In this document: positions 60,498 through 64,000 of the stretch, in pieces
Position numbering within the stretch: position 1 is the stretch's first letter
Layout: every line of letters starts with the position of its first letter
Source of the DNA: CAVYUC01 sp963783085
Lineage (GTDB): Bacteria; Bacteroidota; Bacteroidia; Bacteroidales; Prolixibacteraceae
Reading direction: 5' to 3'
Length of the DNA: 64,000 bases
Assembly: GCA_963783085.1 (NCBI GenBank)
Contig: CAWAMJ010000016.1
Coordinates: forward strand, 62,001-126,000
Position numbers and translations under genes: made by a program
The notes under the pieces: model-generated
Databases searched by the model: none
What the model saw: the letters and a program-made list of their open reading frames with translations, nothing else
What the model was told of the DNA's origin: nothing

Positions 60498-63425
60498 ATG
60501 AAGTTTTGTTTAACTGTTTTTCTTTTGTTATTTTTCCTCTCTACCACAGCACAAAACCGCAGCGACTGGTTTGAATTTTACCTGCCGTGGGACGATTCAA
60601 CAAAAACCGTGACGGACATGTCGGCATATCTTGATCCGCCAGCCGGGAAATATGGTTTTCTGCAGGTTACGCCCGATGGGCATTTTCGGTTTGAAAACAA
60701 GTTGGAAAACGAACGGTTTGTCGGCGTGGTGAATGTTGCCATCGCTAATTTCCCATCAAAAGAAGAAGCGCCGCTGGTGGCGGCCCGAATGGCAAAATTC
60801 GGGATAAACCTGGTGCGCATTCACCTGATGGATGTGGAAGGACAATACGGTCTGTTTCTGAATTCGGCACAAAATACCTTGCAAATCAGTCCGGTGCGGC
60901 TCGATAAAATGGACTATTTCATTAAATGTTTGAAAGATCGGGGAATTTACTTCAATTTTTGTGTCCAGTCAGGGAGAATGTACAAAACTGCCGATGGCAT
61001 CGCGGCGCCGGTAACAAACGACCAAAGCAAATATGTAACGCTTTTCGACCGAAAAATAATCGATCTGCAAAAAGATTTCGCACAGAAAACCATTGGCCAT
61101 AAAAATCCATACACAGGCCTCACTTATGCCGCTGATCCGGCGATGGCAAACATGGAACTGACCAACGAAAATTCATTGTTTAACGGCTGGTTGGGCTGGC
61201 AGTCCGATTTCATTTTTGAAGGTACGACCGGTGGAATAGGCGCATATTATTCGCATGAACTGGATACTTTGTTTAACGACTGGCTTGCCCGGAAATATGA
61301 AAATACAACAAAGTTGCGTGAAGCCTGGTCGGGCGGTGAACCCGGAACTTCGGCCGAACGGATTAAAAACGGTTCATTTGAGCAAAACCTTTCGAACTGG
61401 AGCAGCCTGGTTACCGGAGGCGCGCAGGGGAAAATTTCAGTTGACACTGAAAATGTAAAAGACGGAACCAAATCGGCAAAAATAGTGGTTACTGCGCCCG
61501 GCGCCGAAAACTGGAATGTTCAGTTAAAATCGAACGAATTTAAGGTGGAGAAAAACAAAGCGTATAAAATCAGTTTTTATGCCAAAGCAGATGTGGAGAA
61601 GGATGTCCGGCTGGAAATTATGGAAAATCAGACCTGGAAATGGATTGACGGCCCGTTTTATAAAACCTCGGCCGGTTGGAAGAAATACGAACTGTTTTTT
61701 AACAGCCCGTTCAATTCAGATGCACTGATTGTTGCCTTTGAATGGGGAAAACAAACCGGTACGTTCTGGCTCGATTCGGTAAGTATTTCCGAAACATACG
61801 GTGTTGGACTGGAACCGGGCGAATCGTTGGAAGCCAGGAATATCAGCAGGACCCGGAATTCGGAAATCGGGAAATATACCAATCAGCGTGTGCGCGACAA
61901 TGCTGAATTTTATTTCGATACCGAAAAACATTACACCGGCGAACTTTCAGGATTTCTGAAAAATGATTTGAATGTAAAATGCCCGGTCACGTTCACCAAT
62001 AACTATTACGGGCTTGCCAGTATCTATTCGCAGTCGCAGGCCGATTACATGGATTTTCACATGTACTGGGATCATCCCGGTTTTCCAAATGGTTGGTCGG
62101 ACACTGATTTTACCATGCGAAACCAGTCGGTTTTATTAAATCCGGAAAATTCAACGTTCAACCACATGATGCTCAGCAGGGTAAAAAATATGCCGCTTGT
62201 ATTAAGTGAATACAATCATCCGTATCCGTACATATTTCAGGTGGAAGCCCCCTCGCTGCTGTATGCTTACGGCTCGTTTTTCGATTTGGACGCAATTCTC
62301 TGGCATGCCTATTATGATTACATGAACCATTATGATCAACGCGGGCAGGATATGTTTTTTGATATTGCGATGCATCCCGTAATGATGACACAACTGCTGC
62401 TGGCCTTGCCTTACCGGATGAAATCCATCGAAAAATCCCGAACAGTTGTGGAAGCAAATTACCGCAGGCAGGATGTTTTCAACAACTTAAAAATATTCCG
62501 GAACAACGAGGTAATAAACTTTCAAAATGCGGAATACGGTACATCGTTTTTGGAACATGGGTTTGCACATGCATCATTTAACAGTGACAGTTCTTATTTA
62601 GCAGGAACACCCGGCAATCCCGGGAAAGTGGTGACGACCGATACCGGCGAATTGACGTGGGATGGCGACAATGGATATTTTACCGTAAACAATCCTTTTT
62701 GGCAGGGGGCAACCGGTTATCTGGGCAATAAAACCATCGGGCTGGGCAATATTTCCATTTCGGGCGTAGAAACAACCGGCAACCTTGATTTTGCTGCCAT
62801 TCACTTGATTTCACTCGATTCGCTGCCCATCGGAAAATCAAGGCGAATGTTGCTGTTAACCAGCGCACGTGTGGAAAATGAAGGCCTGCAATGGAACACA
62901 GATAAAACCCGTTTGATGAGCAGCGGCGGTACCCGCGCTTTGTGTGAACCGGTTGCAGCGATGATAAATTTCAACGGTGCAAGTGTTGATTCTTTTCTGG
63001 TTTACCAGTTGAATGAGCGTGGACAACGGATAGATTCGCTGCCGCTAAACCAGCTCGAAAATGGAATCCGTTTCTCCCTCAACAAAAAAACATTATGGTA
63101 TGAAATTGCAAATCATAAGTTTCATGATGTGCCGCAGGAAAACAATACACTTAAAAAAAACAAAAACATTTCGATGAAGATTCGCCCCAATCCCGGCCGA
63201 AACTATTCCACCATTGAATATTCATTTCCGGAAAATTCAATAGCCGAATTCGTTTTGTATAATTCAATGGGTGAGATCATCAGGAATGAGCCGGTGGAAA
63301 TTGCCCGGAATCAAATCAACATAAAACGTATTGACCTGAAGGATTTGAAACCTGGTATTTATTACTGTGGTTTTCATTTCCACAACGGTACAAAAATTAT
63401 GGATAAATTGGTAGTTAGCAATTGA
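60498..63425 (+). CDS. Clan GH-A-like glycoside hydrolase with inserted CBM4/9-like domain and T9SS tail
   Basis: The 975-residue secreted protein has a signal peptide (ends STTAQ). A TIM-barrel part begins at about 85 with FGINLVRIHLMD. The likely acid/base Glu224 sits in ELTNENSLF and the likely nucleophile Glu571 in LSEYNHPYP, as in clan GH-A. A CBM4/9-like module (about 288-432: NGSFEQNLSNWSS, VENVKDG, FYAKADVEKDV, GTFWLDSVSISE) lies between these two residues. A beta domain follows, then a type A T9SS sorting domain (about 890-975: KIRPNPGRNYSTIEY ... LKPGIYY). It should be surface-attached or secreted. The exact GH family was not identified. Confidence 0.88.
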   Translation: MKFCLTVFLLLFFLSTTAQNRSDWFEFYLPWDDSTKTVTDMSAYLDPPAGKYGFLQVTPDGHFRFENKLENERFVGVVNVAIANFPSKEEAPLVAARMAKFGINLVRIHLMDVEGQYGLFLNSAQNTLQISPVRLDKMDYFIKCLKDRGIYFNFCVQSGRMYKTADGIAAPVTNDQSKYVTLFDRKIIDLQKDFAQKTIGHKNPYTGLTYAADPAMANMELTNENSLFNGWLGWQSDFIFEGTTGGIGAYYSHELDTLFNDWLARKYENTTKLREAWSGGEPGTSAERIKNGSFEQNLSNWSSLVTGGAQGKISVDTENVKDGTKSAKIVVTAPGAENWNVQLKSNEFKVEKNKAYKISFYAKADVEKDVRLEIMENQTWKWIDGPFYKTSAGWKKYELFFNSPFNSDALIVAFEWGKQTGTFWLDSVSISETYGVGLEPGESLEARNISRTRNSEIGKYTNQRVRDNAEFYFDTEKHYTGELSGFLKNDLNVKCPVTFTNNYYGLASIYSQSQADYMDFHMYWDHPGFPNGWSDTDFTMRNQSVLLNPENSTFNHMMLSRVKNMPLVLSEYNHPYPYIFQVEAPSLLYAYGSFFDLDAILWHAYYDYMNHYDQRGQDMFFDIAMHPVMMTQLLLALPYRMKSIEKSRTVVEANYRRQDVFNNLKIFRNNEVINFQNAEYGTSFLEHGFAHASFNSDSSYLAGTPGNPGKVVTTDTGELTWDGDNGYFTVNNPFWQGATGYLGNKTIGLGNISISGVETTGNLDFAAIHLISLDSLPIGKSRRMLLLTSARVENEGLQWNTDKTRLMSSGGTRALCEPVAAMINFNGASVDSFLVYQLNERGQRIDSLPLNQLENGIRFSLNKKTLWYEIANHKFHDVPQENNTLKKNKNISMKIRPNPGRNYSTIEYSFPENSIAEFVLYNSMGEIIRNEPVEIARNQINIKRIDLKDLKPGIYYCGFHFHNGTKIMDKLVVSN

Positions 63426-63447
63426 AATTATCAAAAAAATAAAACTC

Positions 63448-63645
63448 ATGAAAATCAAAATTTTCGTTCATTTCGAATTGGATAAAAAGTCATTTTCGAT
63501 GATAGATGAAAACGGCGAAAAAGTGCTGCGAAACGGCGAATATAAAATTTGGGCCGGCGGTTCGTTACCCGGAGATCGCAGTCAAACGCTTGGTGCAACT
63601 GCGGTACTTGAAAAACCGGTTGATATTTCGAAACTTTTAAAATAA
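63448..63645 (+). pseudogene. GH3 beta-glycosidase C-terminal fibronectin-III-like fragment
   Basis: The 65-residue frame begins KIKIFVHFELDKKSFSMIDENG and ends with GEYKIWAGGSLPGDRSQTLGA. This matches the last strands of the Fn3-like domain of GH3 beta-glucosidases and beta-xylosidases, where GGSLPG(E/D)R...LGA is typical. The catalytic domains (about 650 residues) are absent, and the fragment begins 22 bases after the upstream glycosidase stop. It is most likely the tail of a deleted GH3 gene. A short translated product from the ATG is possible but without a known role. Confidence 0.75.
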
Positions 63646-63658
63646 TGAAAGAAATCAG

Positions 63659-64000
63659 ATGAAAAAAATAATCCTGTTATTAATGGCAATAACTTTCTTA
63701 ACATTCAGTGTTTCGGCACAAAAACAAAAAGTAATTTTTGATTGTGATTTGGGTGGCGATATCGATGATGCTTTTGCGGTTGCACTTCTGCTGAGCAGCC
63801 AGCAACAATTTGAAATTCTGGGACTTTGCATGGATCATGGAAATACGCCGGGTCGTGGACAGGTCGCTGCAAAAATGCTGTACGAAACCGGACTGGAAAA
63901 GATTCCGGTTTATCTGGGAAGACACACGCCGTCGGTAGTTGGTGAAGACACTCAACTGGAAGGTATGTCGCCGCAGATGATTTGGGCCGAAGATTTTAAT
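63659..64000 (+). CDS. Exported inosine-uridine nucleoside hydrolase family protein, 3' end outside the window
   Basis: The frame is open to the window edge, giving 114 codons from the ATG at 63659. A signal peptide (ends VSAQ) is followed by VIFDCDLGGDIDDAFAVALLL, the DxDxxxDD calcium-binding motif of nucleoside hydrolases. LGLCMDHGNTPGRGQVAAKML follows, the usual second motif. The family splits N-glycosidic bonds of nucleosides, and exported members in polysaccharide loci often act on other glycosides. The C-terminal two-thirds is not visible. Confidence 0.88.
   Translation, partial: MKKIILLLMAITFLTFSVSAQKQKVIFDCDLGGDIDDAFAVALLLSSQQQFEILGLCMDHGNTPGRGQVAAKMLYETGLEKIPVYLGRHTPSVVGEDTQLEGMSPQMIWAEDFN

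Noticed and set aside
1..64000. CRISPR arrays, toxin-antitoxin pairs, IS elements and restriction genes
   Set aside because: No regularly spaced repeats, transposase, cas, toxin-antitoxin or restriction gene was seen in any frame; the only repeats are the palindromes and short direct repeats listed.

Overview
The window looks like a chromosomal segment of a Bacteroidota bacterium, most likely a polysaccharide-degrading member of Marinilabiliales such as Prolixibacteraceae; the family placement is inference. The signs are a PorP/SprF protein beside a giant secreted protein with a gliding-type C-terminal domain, a T9SS sorting domain on a glycosidase, promoters of the form TTTG/TTG-N19-21-TAnnTTTG, PPi-dependent phosphofructokinase, BT_3928-, DUF1599-, DUF4199-, DUF4294- and DUF2851-type genes, and many SPI- and SPII-exported carbohydrate enzymes.

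Layout. 1-1105 is a holin plus peptidoglycan amidase pair, cut by the left edge; neither edge-cut gene has both ends in view. 1352-9089 is an accessory glycan block: GH10 xylanase, a small lipoprotein, a GH43-like glycosidase, a GH29 fucosidase, an outer-membrane barrel and a sulfatase. The GH43-like and GH29 genes each carry a one-base +1 frame disruption. 9283-11006 holds two unknown proteins and a GNAT enzyme. 11081-11521 is a minus-strand RNA cluster (tRNA-Tyr, tRNA-Thr, 4.5S RNA). 11695-32951 is mostly core: DUF4199/GT2, folP-cdaA, DUF1599/DoxX/tpiA, prmA, LVIVD proteins, DUF2851 and a K+ channel, rsmG and an ECF sigma factor, tgt-lptG, and a carboxyltransferase with a biotin carrier. 33051-37645 is T9SS-linked. 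37807-50729 is again core (ispE, gcvP, pcm, arcA, trmH, rsmE) plus a polyprenyl glycosylphosphotransferase. 52326-63425 has pfp, an exported NagA-like deacetylase with two Tat-type Gfo/Idh oxidoreductases, an antiporter, an esterase and a nested-CBM glycosidase. The right end carries a GH3 tail fragment and a nucleoside hydrolase cut by the window edge.

No complete new defence or mobile system was seen. The most unusual signals are the paired +1 frame breaks in neighbouring glycosidases, a cloverleaf-like palindromic element at 52052-52147, a REP-like nested palindrome at 24478-24613, an internally deleted flavoprotein gene, the exported NagA/Gfo-Idh cluster, and two adjacent unknown proteins that share a motif.
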